Notes under the pieces: generated by a model
What the model was told of the DNA's origin: nothing
Database searches by the model: none
Seen by the model: the letters and a program-made list of their open reading frames with translations, nothing else
Program-made: the position numbers and the translations under genes
NCBI GenBank assembly: GCA_030038035.1
Contig: JASHPP010000017.1
Location: forward strand, 1-6,509
Reading direction: 5' to 3'
Length of the DNA: 6,509 nt
Source: Trebonia sp.
GTDB taxonomy: Bacteria; Actinomycetota; Actinomycetes; Streptosporangiales; Streptosporangiaceae
Shown: piece after piece, positions 1-5,210 of the stretch
Numbering within the stretch: the first letter of the stretch is position 1
Layout: every line of letters begins with the position of its first letter

Positions 1-329
1 ACCGCTGGTCCGAACGCGACCCGGCCGCGGCGGCGCGGCTGACCGCGGCCCGCGAGGCGGTCGCCGCGCTCGCCGCCGCGCACGGCCTGCCCACAGAGAA
101 CCTGCTCGCGCCCGAGGCGGTGCGCCGGCTCAGCTGGGAGCCGCCCGGTCTGGCCACGCCCGCGGCGGTCGCCGCGGTGCTCCTCGGCCTCGGCGCCCGG
201 CCATGGCAGGCGGAGCTGGCCGCCGGGCCGCTGGCGGACGCGCTCGCCACGGCCGAACGGACGGTAGCGCCTGCGGACGGCGCCGAGTCTGCCCCGGGGG
301 CAGGCACCACGCCGGGGCAGGACGGTTGA
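1..329 (+). CDS. rnd: Ribonuclease D, C-terminal part (gene truncated by window edge)
   Basis: This is the 3' end of a gene whose start lies left of the window; the reading frame begins at base 3 and ends with TGA at 327-329. About 108 codons are visible. The peptide begins RWSERDPAAAARL, continues with LPTENLLAPEAVRRLSW and then has GARPWQAEL. That order (DPxAAARL, PxENLLxPexVRRLxW, ARPWQxEL) matches the C-terminal helical, HRDC-like region of actinobacterial RNase D as I know it. RNase D is a DEDD-family 3'-5' exoribonuclease that trims stable RNA precursors in the cytoplasm. The catalytic DEDD domain and the first HRDC domain would lie upstream and cannot be checked here. The last 30 or so residues are a low-complexity Ala/Gly/Pro tail. 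The stop overlaps the probable TTG start of the downstream DedA gene, suggesting translational coupling. Confidence 0.82.
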   Translation, partial: RWSERDPAAAARLTAAREAVAALAAAHGLPTENLLAPEAVRRLSWEPPGLATPAAVAAVLLGLGARPWQAELAAGPLADALATAERTVAPADGAESAPGAGTTPGQDG

Positions 330-1072
330 CCGGTCGGCTTGCCGCCTCCGGGCTGGCCGCCGCGCTCGCGACGGGACTGGCGGGGGCGGCAGGCAAGCCG
401 CCGCTGCCGTCGTTCCTCTCGGCCGTGCAAGGGCCGCTTGACCACTACGGCGTCTGGGCGATCGGGCTGCTCATCCTGCTTGAGAACATCGGCGTGCCGG
501 TGATCCCCGGCGAGCTCGCGATGATCGCCGGGGCCATCTACGCGGGCGCGGGGCAGCTCAACGTCGTCGCGGTCGGCGTGACCGCGTTCGTGGCCGCGGT
601 CGTGGGCGCCACGATCGGGTACGCGATCGGCCGGTTCGCCGGCCGATCGCTGGTCGTCCGCTACGGCAGGTGGGTGTTCGTCAGGGAAGAGCACCTGCGG
701 CGGGCCGAGCGGGCCGTCGACAAGTACGGCGGCGGCGTCGTGGTGATCGCCCGGTTCATCGTCGGGCTGCGTGAGCTCAACGGGATCATCTGCGGCGTCT
801 CCGGGATGAACCTGGTCACGTTCGCCACGTACAACGTGGGCGGCGGGGCCGCCTGGGTCGCGACCTGGGTCAGCGTCGGCTACTTCGCCGGCGACCACAT
901 CGAGGCGATCTACAGCGGCGTGACCAGGTACGCCCTGTACGTCATCATCGCGGCCGCCGTGCTGCTGGCCGTCGTGATCGCGGTCCGGCTTCGCCGCCGC
1001 CGACGGCGCCGCACGGCCGGGCCAGAGGCGCAATCCGCGCAATCGCCGCCTCAGGCGTCTGACCGGTCGTAG
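326..1072 (+). CDS. DedA-family integral membrane protein
   Basis: From a TTG start at 326 this encodes 248 residues, slightly longer than the 200-220 usual for the family. Visible hallmarks are ENIGVPVIPGELAMIAG (about residues 53-69), with acidic residues E53 and E63 at the end of the first membrane segment, and ARFIVGLRELNGIICG (142-157), which carries the R...R motif (R143, R149). These match the conserved acidic and arginine residues of DedA proteins. Hydrophobic segments lie near residues 43-75, 79-103, 136-160, 170-188 and 203-220. A cytoplasmic RLRRRRRRR tail follows. Some DedA proteins recycle undecaprenyl phosphate or other polyprenyl carriers across the membrane and affect proton-motive-force homeostasis; the substrate here is unknown. 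Start choice is uncertain. The TTG at 326 has an AGGA only 3 bases upstream but overlaps the rnd stop (TTGA). GTG at 425 would remove a poorly conserved N-terminal stretch but has no clear ribosome site. ATG at 203 lies deep inside rnd and is unlikely. Confidence 0.88.
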   Translation: MTGRLAASGLAAALATGLAGAAGKPPLPSFLSAVQGPLDHYGVWAIGLLILLENIGVPVIPGELAMIAGAIYAGAGQLNVVAVGVTAFVAAVVGATIGYAIGRFAGRSLVVRYGRWVFVREEHLRRAERAVDKYGGGVVVIARFIVGLRELNGIICGVSGMNLVTFATYNVGGGAAWVATWVSVGYFAGDHIEAIYSGVTRYALYVIIAAAVLLAVVIAVRLRRRRRRRTAGPEAQSAQSPPQASDRS

Positions 1073-1977
1073 CGGTCGGCGGCGACCAGCGCGCCGGCGG
1101 CCATGTGCAGCACGCAGAAACCGCCGGTCGGCAGCGGGACGGCGCAGCCGTCGGGAGAGCGCGCGCCGCCGAGCGCGCCGATGGCCGCGGCCAGCAGCCC
1201 CGGCAGGTTCTCCCGGTGCGCGCAGACCACCGTCGGCTCGCCGGCCGACACGGCGCGGGCGATGAGGGCGGCGGAGTCGGCACTGTCCGTTCTGGATGAC
1301 CGAAGGGATGAGTCGGCCCGCACCTGCGCGCCGGTGAGTTCCGCGTACGGGCGCACGGTTTCCAGGCAGCGGTCGGTGTCCGAGCTGACGACCTGCCCGG
1401 CGGGGGCGAAGCAGGCGAGCAGGCTGGCCAGCGCCTTGGCCTCCGCACGGCCTGCTTCGTCGAGCGGGCGCCTGGCGTCGTCGCCCTTCCAGTCCGACTT
1501 GAGCACCGCCTTCGCGTGCCGCAGCAGGATGAACGGGATCGTGCCGGCCGGCAGCCGGGCGAAGTCGTCGAGCACGGCGTGGTCGCGGGGGTAGCTGGCG
1601 CGCTCCTTGGCCCGCGCGACCGGCAGCCACTCGGTGGCGTCCACCTCGGAGTTCGGCACGGCGTCACCGTCGGTGTCCGGCGCGCGCGCCGCCCAGTAGT
1701 GGACCCGCTTCGGGCGCTCGCCCACCTGGCAGCGCACCGACTTCAGCCGCCGGCCGAGGACGAGCCGCGCGCCGCCCTCCTCGCGCACCTCGCGGACCGC
1801 GGTGAGCGGCAGCGGCTCGCCGTGCTCCTGCTTGCCCTTGGGCAGCGACCAGTCGTCGTACTTCGTGCGGTGCACGAGCAGCACGACGGGCTCGCCATCG
1901 TCGGGGACGGCCCCCGGCCGCCAGGCGACCGCGCCAGCCGCGCTGATCGGCTGGCTGTCAGCCGGTTTGCTTGCCAT
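1051..1977 (-). CDS. mutT1: Two-domain Nudix hydrolase / histidine phosphatase (MutT1-like)
   Basis: This 308-residue protein fuses two domains. Residues 10-150 form a Nudix domain with an intact Nudix box at 48-70: G48, E54, then REVREEGGA (62-70), fitting GX5EX7REUXEEXGU. Residues 150-300 form a histidine-phosphatase domain with RHAK at 153-156, R203 in DTDRCLETV and a second histidine in VCAHREN (H254). The layout and length match mycobacterial MutT1, which hydrolyses 8-oxo-(d)GTP and diadenosine polyphosphates; the substrate here is inferred. The segment after the arginine motif (222-236), where relatives carry an acidic LSEEG-type motif, reads SSLRSSRT instead, so the general acid may be missing. 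The ATG at 1977 has GAGGA about 10 bases upstream. The gene overlaps the ppk1 stop by 20 bp, implying cotranscription and coupled translation. A mutT1-ppk neighbourhood is also known in Mycobacterium. The 3' end overlaps the convergent DedA gene by 22 bp. Confidence 0.9.
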   Translation of the reverse strand: MASKPADSQPISAAGAVAWRPGAVPDDGEPVVLLVHRTKYDDWSLPKGKQEHGEPLPLTAVREVREEGGARLVLGRRLKSVRCQVGERPKRVHYWAARAPDTDGDAVPNSEVDATEWLPVARAKERASYPRDHAVLDDFARLPAGTIPFILLRHAKAVLKSDWKGDDARRPLDEAGRAEAKALASLLACFAPAGQVVSSDTDRCLETVRPYAELTGAQVRADSSLRSSRTDSADSAALIARAVSAGEPTVVCAHRENLPGLLAAAIGALGGARSPDGCAVPLPTGGFCVLHMAAGALVAADRYDRSDA

Positions 1978-4240
1978 CTGCGCCGCGTCCTCGGATCTTT
2001 TCCCTGATCAGGTGTTCCTGCACGTCACGGAGCGCAACGCCCGCGGCGTCCAGCGCGTGCCTTGTCCAGTTGCCGTCGCCGTCCAGCCACCACGAGGACG
2101 TCGCGTCGTCCATGCCGAGGGCGATCAGCTCACGCAGTCTAGTGCAGTGCGCCGGATCGGCGACCTGGACCAGCGCCTCCACCCGGCGATCCAGGTTCCT
2201 GTGCATCATGTCCGCGCTGCCGATCCAGACCTCGTTGCCGGCCTGCGGGTCCTCGCCGGGCTCGGGGTCGGGGTCGGGCTCGCCGGCGCCGAACGCGTAG
2301 ATCCGCGAGTGCTCGAGGAACCGGCCGACCACGCTGCGCACCCTGATGTTGTCCGACATGCCGGGCACGCCAGGCTTGAGCGCGCACATGCCGCGGACCC
2401 ACAGGTCGACCGGCACCCCGGCCTGCGAGGCCCGGTACAGCGCGTCCACCACGACCTCGTCGAGCAGCGCGTTGCACTTGAAGGCGATCTTCGCCGACTT
2501 GCCCGCCCGCGCCCGCGCCGCCTGCCGGCAGACGCGTCCCACGATCCCCGCGCGCAGCGCCTCGGGGGCGACGAGCAGCCGCCGGTAGCCGTTCTTCCTG
2601 CTGTACCCGGTGAGGTGGTTGAACAGGTCGGTGACGTCCTCGCCGACCGTCGCGTCCGCGGTCAGCAGGCCGAAGTCCTCATACAGCCGCGCCGTCGTCG
2701 GGTGGTAGTTGCCTGTCCCGATGTGGCAGTAGCGCCGCAGGCTCCCGTCGGCTTCCTCGCGCACGATCAGCATGACCTTGGCGTGCGTCTTCTTCCCGAC
2801 GAAGCCGTAGACGACGTGGCAGCCCGCCTCCTCAAGCGTGCGCGCCCAGGTGATGTTCGCGCGCTCGTCGAACCTGGCCTTGATCTCCACCACGACGACG
2901 ACCTGCTTGCCCGCCTCGGCGGCATCGACCAGGGCGTCCACGATCGGCGATTCGCCGCTGGTCCGGTACAGCGTCTGCTTGATGGCCAGCACCCGCGGGT
3001 CCGCGGCGGCCTCCTCGACGAGCCGCTCCACGGTCGTGGTGAACGAGTCGTAGGGGTGGTGCACAAGCACGTCCCGCTCGTTCAGCGTGGCGAAGATGCT
3101 GGCGTCGGTGGGCACCGCCCGGGTGGACGGCACGAACGTCGGGTAGCGCAGCTCGCCGACCGGCAGGTCGGCGATCGCGTCCAGGCCGGTCAGGTCAAGC
3201 GGGCCGGGGACCTTGAAGACGGCCATCTCCTCGACGCCGAGCTCCTTGACCAGGCGGCACAGCACGTCGTCGGAGATGTCGCGTTCGACCTCGAGGCGCA
3301 CCGCGGGCTCGAACCTGCGCTTGACCAGCTCGCGCTCCATCGCCTGCAGCAGATTCTGGGTGGCGTCCTCGTCCACTTCAAGCTCGCGGACCCGCGTCAC
3401 CCGGAACACGAAGTGCTCGACGATGTCCATCCCGCCGAACAGCTCGTTCAGGTGCGCCGCGATCACGTCCTCGATGGGCACGTAGCGGTACCTGCCCACG
3501 GGCAGGAAGCGCGACAGGTTCGGGGGCACCTTGACCCGCGCGAACATGGGGGCGCCTGTGCCCGGCTCGGCCAGGGTGACCGCGAGGTTGAGGCTGAGGC
3601 CGGAGATGAAGGGAAACGGGTGCGCGGGATCCACGACCAGCGGGGTGAGCACCGGGTAGATCCGGCTGTTGAACAGATCGGTCAGGTCGTTCCGCTCGGC
3701 CTGCGAGAGCTCCTTCCAGCGCAGGATCTCGATGCCGTGTTCGGCGAGCATGGGCTGGACCAGGTCGGTGAAGTCGGCCGCGTGCCGCTTGGTGAGCTCG
3801 CTGGCCCCGGCCAGCGTGTTCTTGAGCACGTGCACGGCCATCTGGGTGCCCGCGCCCTCCACAGGGAAGCCCGCCACCATCCTGCGCATCAGTCCGGCCA
3901 CCCGGACCATGAAGAACTCGTCCAGGTTGGACGCGAAGATGGCAAGGAAGCGGACGCGTTCAAGCAGCGGTACCCGCTCGTCTTCGGCGAGCTCGAGGAC
4001 GCGCTGGTTGAACTGGACCCAGCTGTGCTCGCGGTCCAGGTACCTGTCGGCGGGCAGTTCGGGGTGCTCAGGCTGGTGCGGGTGACCGGAGTCGTCCGTC
4101 TGGTCTGTGTGGTCTGTGTGGTCCGTGTGGTCCGTGGGGCGCTGCTGGGCAGCGATGGGCCCCGTGCTGTCCCGGTCAGGGTCGGGGGGCGCGTCGTATC
4201 GCGCGATCGGCGTCTCGCTCACGCTCATGATGTGCATCAT
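1958..4240 (-). CDS. ppk1: Polyphosphate kinase 1
   Basis: PPK1 reversibly moves the gamma phosphate of ATP onto polyphosphate. This protein has 760 residues, at the long end of the 690-750 typical of the family, because of a disordered N-terminus. In order: a disordered tail (1-65); the N domain starting [19 protein letters not shown], with [17 protein letters not shown] (98-114); a head domain with [19 protein letters not shown] (195-213); then two phospholipase-D-like catalytic domains. The histidine expected to carry the phosphate is H486 in KTHAKVML, with H506 and H513 in HIGTGNYH following. The second essential histidine is H644 in [11 protein letters not shown]. The 158-residue gap between H486 and H644 agrees with E. 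coli H435/H592. [15 protein letters not shown] (675-689) is also present. There is an acidic-proline loop at 653-668. Possible starts are ATG at 4240, 4237 or 4228; a GGGGA lies 11 bases before the 4228 start, so the true N-terminus may be MSVSETP. The gene sits directly upstream of the MutT1-like gene and overlaps it. Confidence 0.97.
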   Translation of the reverse strand: MMHIMSVSETPIARYDAPPDPDRDSTGPIAAQQRPTDHTDHTDHTDQTDDSGHPHQPEHPELPADRYLDREHSWVQFNQRVLELAEDERVPLLERVRFLAIFASNLDEFFMVRVAGLMRRMVAGFPVEGAGTQMAVHVLKNTLAGASELTKRHAADFTDLVQPMLAEHGIEILRWKELSQAERNDLTDLFNSRIYPVLTPLVVDPAHPFPFISGLSLNLAVTLAEPGTGAPMFARVKVPPNLSRFLPVGRYRYVPIEDVIAAHLNELFGGMDIVEHFVFRVTRVRELEVDEDATQNLLQAMERELVKRRFEPAVRLEVERDISDDVLCRLVKELGVEEMAVFKVPGPLDLTGLDAIADLPVGELRYPTFVPSTRAVPTDASIFATLNERDVLVHHPYDSFTTTVERLVEEAAADPRVLAIKQTLYRTSGESPIVDALVDAAEAGKQVVVVVEIKARFDERANITWARTLEEAGCHVVYGFVGKKTHAKVMLIVREEADGSLRRYCHIGTGNYHPTTARLYEDFGLLTADATVGEDVTDLFNHLTGYSRKNGYRRLLVAPEALRAGIVGRVCRQAARARAGKSAKIAFKCNALLDEVVVDALYRASQAGVPVDLWVRGMCALKPGVPGMSDNIRVRSVVGRFLEHSRIYAFGAGEPDPDPEPGEDPQAGNEVWIGSADMMHRNLDRRVEALVQVADPAHCTRLRELIALGMDDATSSWWLDGDGNWTRHALDAAGVALRDVQEHLIREKIRGRGADGKQTG
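4101..4136 (-). repeat. Four 9-bp tandem repeats in the ppk1 N-terminus
   Basis: On the plus strand four consecutive 9-mers, TGGTCTGTG twice and then TGGTCCGTG twice, run without interruption. On the coding strand they encode the in-frame repeat [12 protein letters not shown] within the unstructured tail of PPK1 ahead of the conserved N domain. Each unit is a whole number of codons, so copy-number change would keep the frame. The two T-to-C variants arranged as adjacent pairs suggest a unit pair was duplicated. Confidence 0.85.
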
Positions 4241-4281
4241 CCCCGCGTCCGTCGGGTGCGGAAACGGGTATTTGCCTGGCC

Positions 4282-4303
4282 GTTACGGCGGGGTTCACGT
4301 CAG
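4282..4303 (+). promoter_or_regulatory. Possible PHO-box-like direct repeat upstream of ppk1
   Basis: Two 11-bp units lie head to tail, GTTACGGCGGG and GTTCACGTCAG, in the 76-bp gap between the DUF4232 stop and ppk1. Streptomyces PhoP binds 11-bp direct repeats with a GTTCACC-like core, and ppk of Streptomyces lividans is reported to be under PhoR/PhoP control. The second unit fits that core well. The first matches only GTT-AC, so this is a weak, context-led call. Confidence 0.3.
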
Positions 4304-4316
4304 CGCGGGCGCGGCC

Positions 4317-4982
4317 TCATGCCAGCCGGGAGCCCGGGTGGTGCCGGGCGCCGCCCGGCACGCCAGTGCCGTACTGAAGGGCCCTTACATGCAGGAATAC
4401 CGGCGCCCTGGGCCCGGCGGCGGAGCACGCGGCGATCTTGTACCGGACGTAGCGGGGCACGGACTGGCCGGGCGGCACGACGCGCAAGCCTGTCGCGGCC
4501 ACCGGCAGGCACCGCTTCCCCGCGGCGCTGTCCACTACGGAGGCGTGCGCGCTCGCGCCCGGGGCGAGCACGATGAGCAGCGCGCTCGCCGATGCGTCCA
4601 GCCCGGCCGCGTTGCCGACCTGGACGCCGCCGGCGCGGTAGGCGGACACGCCTGGATACCCGCTGAGCGTGCACGGCGCAGCCGAGATGTTGGTGAACTC
4701 CACGGGGAAGCGGGTGACGGTGAGCCGCGGCGCGCCCCCGCCCGCGCGGGCGGCGGTGACGCTGGTTGCGCCGGCGGCGGGTATCGAGATGTCCAGCCTG
4801 GACGCGGCGCACCGCGGCGTGCTGCCCTTGTCCGTGTGGCTGCCGGCCGAGGCAAGGTTGCGCGCTGACGTCAGCGAGGCGTGCAGCGGCGCCCCTCGGG
4901 TGAGGGTGACCGCCAGGGCCGCGGTCGCGCCGAACGCCACGGCCGCGGCGGCTCGCCAGGCGATGCGGACGGCTGCCCTCAT
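4317..4982 (-). CDS. Secreted DUF4232-domain protein
   Basis: This encodes 221 residues from the ATG at 4982, which has AAGGGGG 5-6 bases upstream. That ribosome site decides against an upstream in-frame ATG at 5015. Residues 1-28 (MRAAVRIAWR, then a long Ala-rich hydrophobic stretch) look like a Sec signal peptide or a signal anchor; there is no lipobox cysteine. The mature part carries CAASRLDISI (58-67), PVEFTNISAAPCTLSGYPGV (93-112), a KRCLP segment (156-160) and KIAACSAAG (182-190). The VxFTNxSxxxCTLxGYPGV pattern and four cysteines (C58, C104, C158, C186), likely forming two disulfides, are typical of DUF4232, an extracytoplasmic beta-sandwich domain of unknown function common in actinobacteria. 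Residues 187-221 form a Gly/Pro/His-rich tail that also encodes a strong hairpin. The gene lies 76 bp upstream of ppk1 on the same strand; whether they share a transcript is unclear. Confidence 0.82.
   Translation of the reverse strand: MRAAVRIAWRAAAAVAFGATAALAVTLTRGAPLHASLTSARNLASAGSHTDKGSTPRCAASRLDISIPAAGATSVTAARAGGGAPRLTVTRFPVEFTNISAAPCTLSGYPGVSAYRAGGVQVGNAAGLDASASALLIVLAPGASAHASVVDSAAGKRCLPVAATGLRVVPPGQSVPRYVRYKIAACSAAGPRAPVFLHVRALQYGTGVPGGARHHPGSRLA
4341..4361 (-). terminator. GC-rich hairpin at the end of the DUF4232 gene, possible terminator
   Basis: A perfect 9-bp inverted repeat, GTGCCGGGC and GCCCGGCAC, is separated by three bases, about 22 bp before the stop codon of the DUF4232 gene. 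No U-tract follows on the minus strand. GC-rich hairpins without U-tracts are common at gene ends in actinobacteria, but this one is inside the coding sequence. It could partly terminate or attenuate DUF4232 transcripts before ppk1, or it could be chance in GC-rich coding DNA. Confidence 0.3.
4863..4876. promoter_or_regulatory. Perfect 14-bp palindrome CGCTGACGTCAGCG
   Basis: A perfect palindrome lies about 106 bp inside the 5' end of the DUF4232 coding sequence, encoding part of LTSA after the signal peptide. Its right half, ACGTCAGCG, recurs exactly at 4297-4305 in the gap upstream of ppk1, overlapping the PHO-like repeat. A dimeric regulator site is possible. In GC-rich DNA one such palindrome per window is not far from chance. 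Confidence 0.25.
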
Positions 4983-5018
4983 CGTGGCCCCCTTGCATCG
5001 ATCAGCCCGACACAATCA

Positions 5019-5047
5019 TCTTTAACCCGCGATCACGGATCTGCCTA
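5019..5047 (-). promoter_or_regulatory. Possible promoter of the DUF4232 gene
   Basis: On the minus strand, TAGGCA (5047-5042) and TAAAGA (5024-5019) are separated by 17 bp, resembling -35 TTGACA and -10 TATAAT. Transcription would begin near 5012, giving a leader of about 30 bases that includes the AAGGGGG ribosome site. The -10 match is modest. The three TTGAC sequences further upstream on this strand (5071-5096) are alternative -35 elements, but no good -10 lies at the right distance. Confidence 0.3.
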
Positions 5048-5070
5048 GGCCCACCCGGGTATCACGGCTG

Positions 5071-5096
5071 GTCAATGCCGGTCAATCCGAGTCAAT
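5071..5096. repeat. Three GTCAAT direct repeats at 10-bp period
   Basis: GTCAAT occurs at 5071, 5081 and 5091, each within a near-repeated decamer (GTCAATGCCG, GTCAATCCGA, GTCAATTCTG). Exact 10-bp spacing puts all three on one face of the helix, as in sites for response regulators or other proteins that bind as cooperative direct-repeat dimers. Position is 115-140 bp upstream of the predicted start of the beta-propeller gene and 90-115 bp from the DUF4232 start, so either gene could be controlled. Confidence 0.55.
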
Positions 5097-5106
5097 TCTG
5101 GCCCGC

Positions 5107-5123
5107 GGAGCACCGTGTGTTCC
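5107..5123. promoter_or_regulatory. Imperfect inverted repeat GGAGCAC-cgt-GTGTTCC
   Basis: Two 7-bp arms match at six of seven positions around a 3-bp centre. Size and symmetry fit a dimeric repressor or activator site, about 95 bp upstream of the predicted start of the beta-propeller gene. No regulator gene is adjacent to name a protein. Confidence 0.25.
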
Positions 5124-5162
5124 GTATGATCATTTCGTCCACATCCGGTTCGATGCCGCGGT

Positions 5163-5178
5163 CAGCCGTATTCGGCTG
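5163..5178. promoter_or_regulatory. Inverted repeat CAGCCG-tatt-CGGCTG, possible operator
   Basis: Perfect 6-bp arms flank TATT. With transcription starting at 5211 the repeat spans about -48 to -33, touching the place of the -35 element. A bound protein could therefore block or replace -35 recognition, which would fit the poor -35 sequence of this promoter. Confidence 0.35.
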
Positions 5179-5204
5179 TTCGCGGTAGTGAGATTCTCTA
5201 TAAT
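5176..5204 (+). promoter_or_regulatory. Promoter with perfect TATAAT -10, predicted leaderless start
   Basis: TATAAT at 5199-5204 is an exact consensus -10, rare by chance in this GC-rich DNA. The following ATG begins at 5211, exactly where +1 falls when the hexamer occupies -12 to -7. The -35 position at 17-bp spacing (5176-5181, CTGTTC) matches TTGACA poorly. No ribosome-binding sequence lies between -10 and ATG, consistent with a leaderless mRNA, a common class in actinobacteria. Confidence 0.7.
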
Positions 5205-5210
5205 TCCTAC

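Larger units (their letters stand above)
4983..5210. other. Divergent intergenic control region
   Basis: This 228-bp noncoding stretch separates the minus-strand DUF4232 gene from the plus-strand beta-propeller gene and is visibly richer in A+T than its surroundings towards the right. It contains an ATCACGG direct repeat (5032-5038 and 5061-5067), three GTCAAT repeats, two imperfect or perfect inverted repeats and promoter-like elements for both directions. No convincing small gene or RNA gene is visible in it; the minus-strand open frame that enters it from the right is a shadow of the beta-propeller gene. Confidence 0.75.

Noticed and set aside
203..325. ATG at 203 as the DedA start
   Set aside because: It would put 41 Arg/Gly-rich residues, read out of frame through the RNase D C-terminus, in front of a membrane protein. 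The encoded sequence has no DedA character.
327..1069. TGACCGGTCG present at both ends of the DedA gene (327-336 and 1060-1069), as if flanking a mobile unit
   Set aside because: Several 10-bp repeats are expected by chance in 6.5 kb of GC-rich DNA. There is no transposase, no terminal inverted repeat and no compositional shift.
1802..4576. A 924-codon open frame on the plus strand, antisense to ppk1
   Set aside because: Long antisense frames are expected opposite GC-rich genes with GC-biased third positions. The peptide is His/Arg/Val/Asp-rich shadow sequence with no domain, while the other strand gives an unmistakable PPK1.
4300..4998. Alternative minus-strand frame over the DUF4232 gene
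   Set aside because: It is an Arg/Gly/Pro-rich shadow. The overlapping frame ending at 4317 has a signal peptide, DUF4232 motifs, four cysteines and a good ribosome site.
5032..5067. ATCACGG direct repeat 29 bp apart as an operator
   Set aside because: Only two 7-bp copies, with a spacing that is not an obvious helical multiple. Recorded under the intergenic region but not supported as a site.
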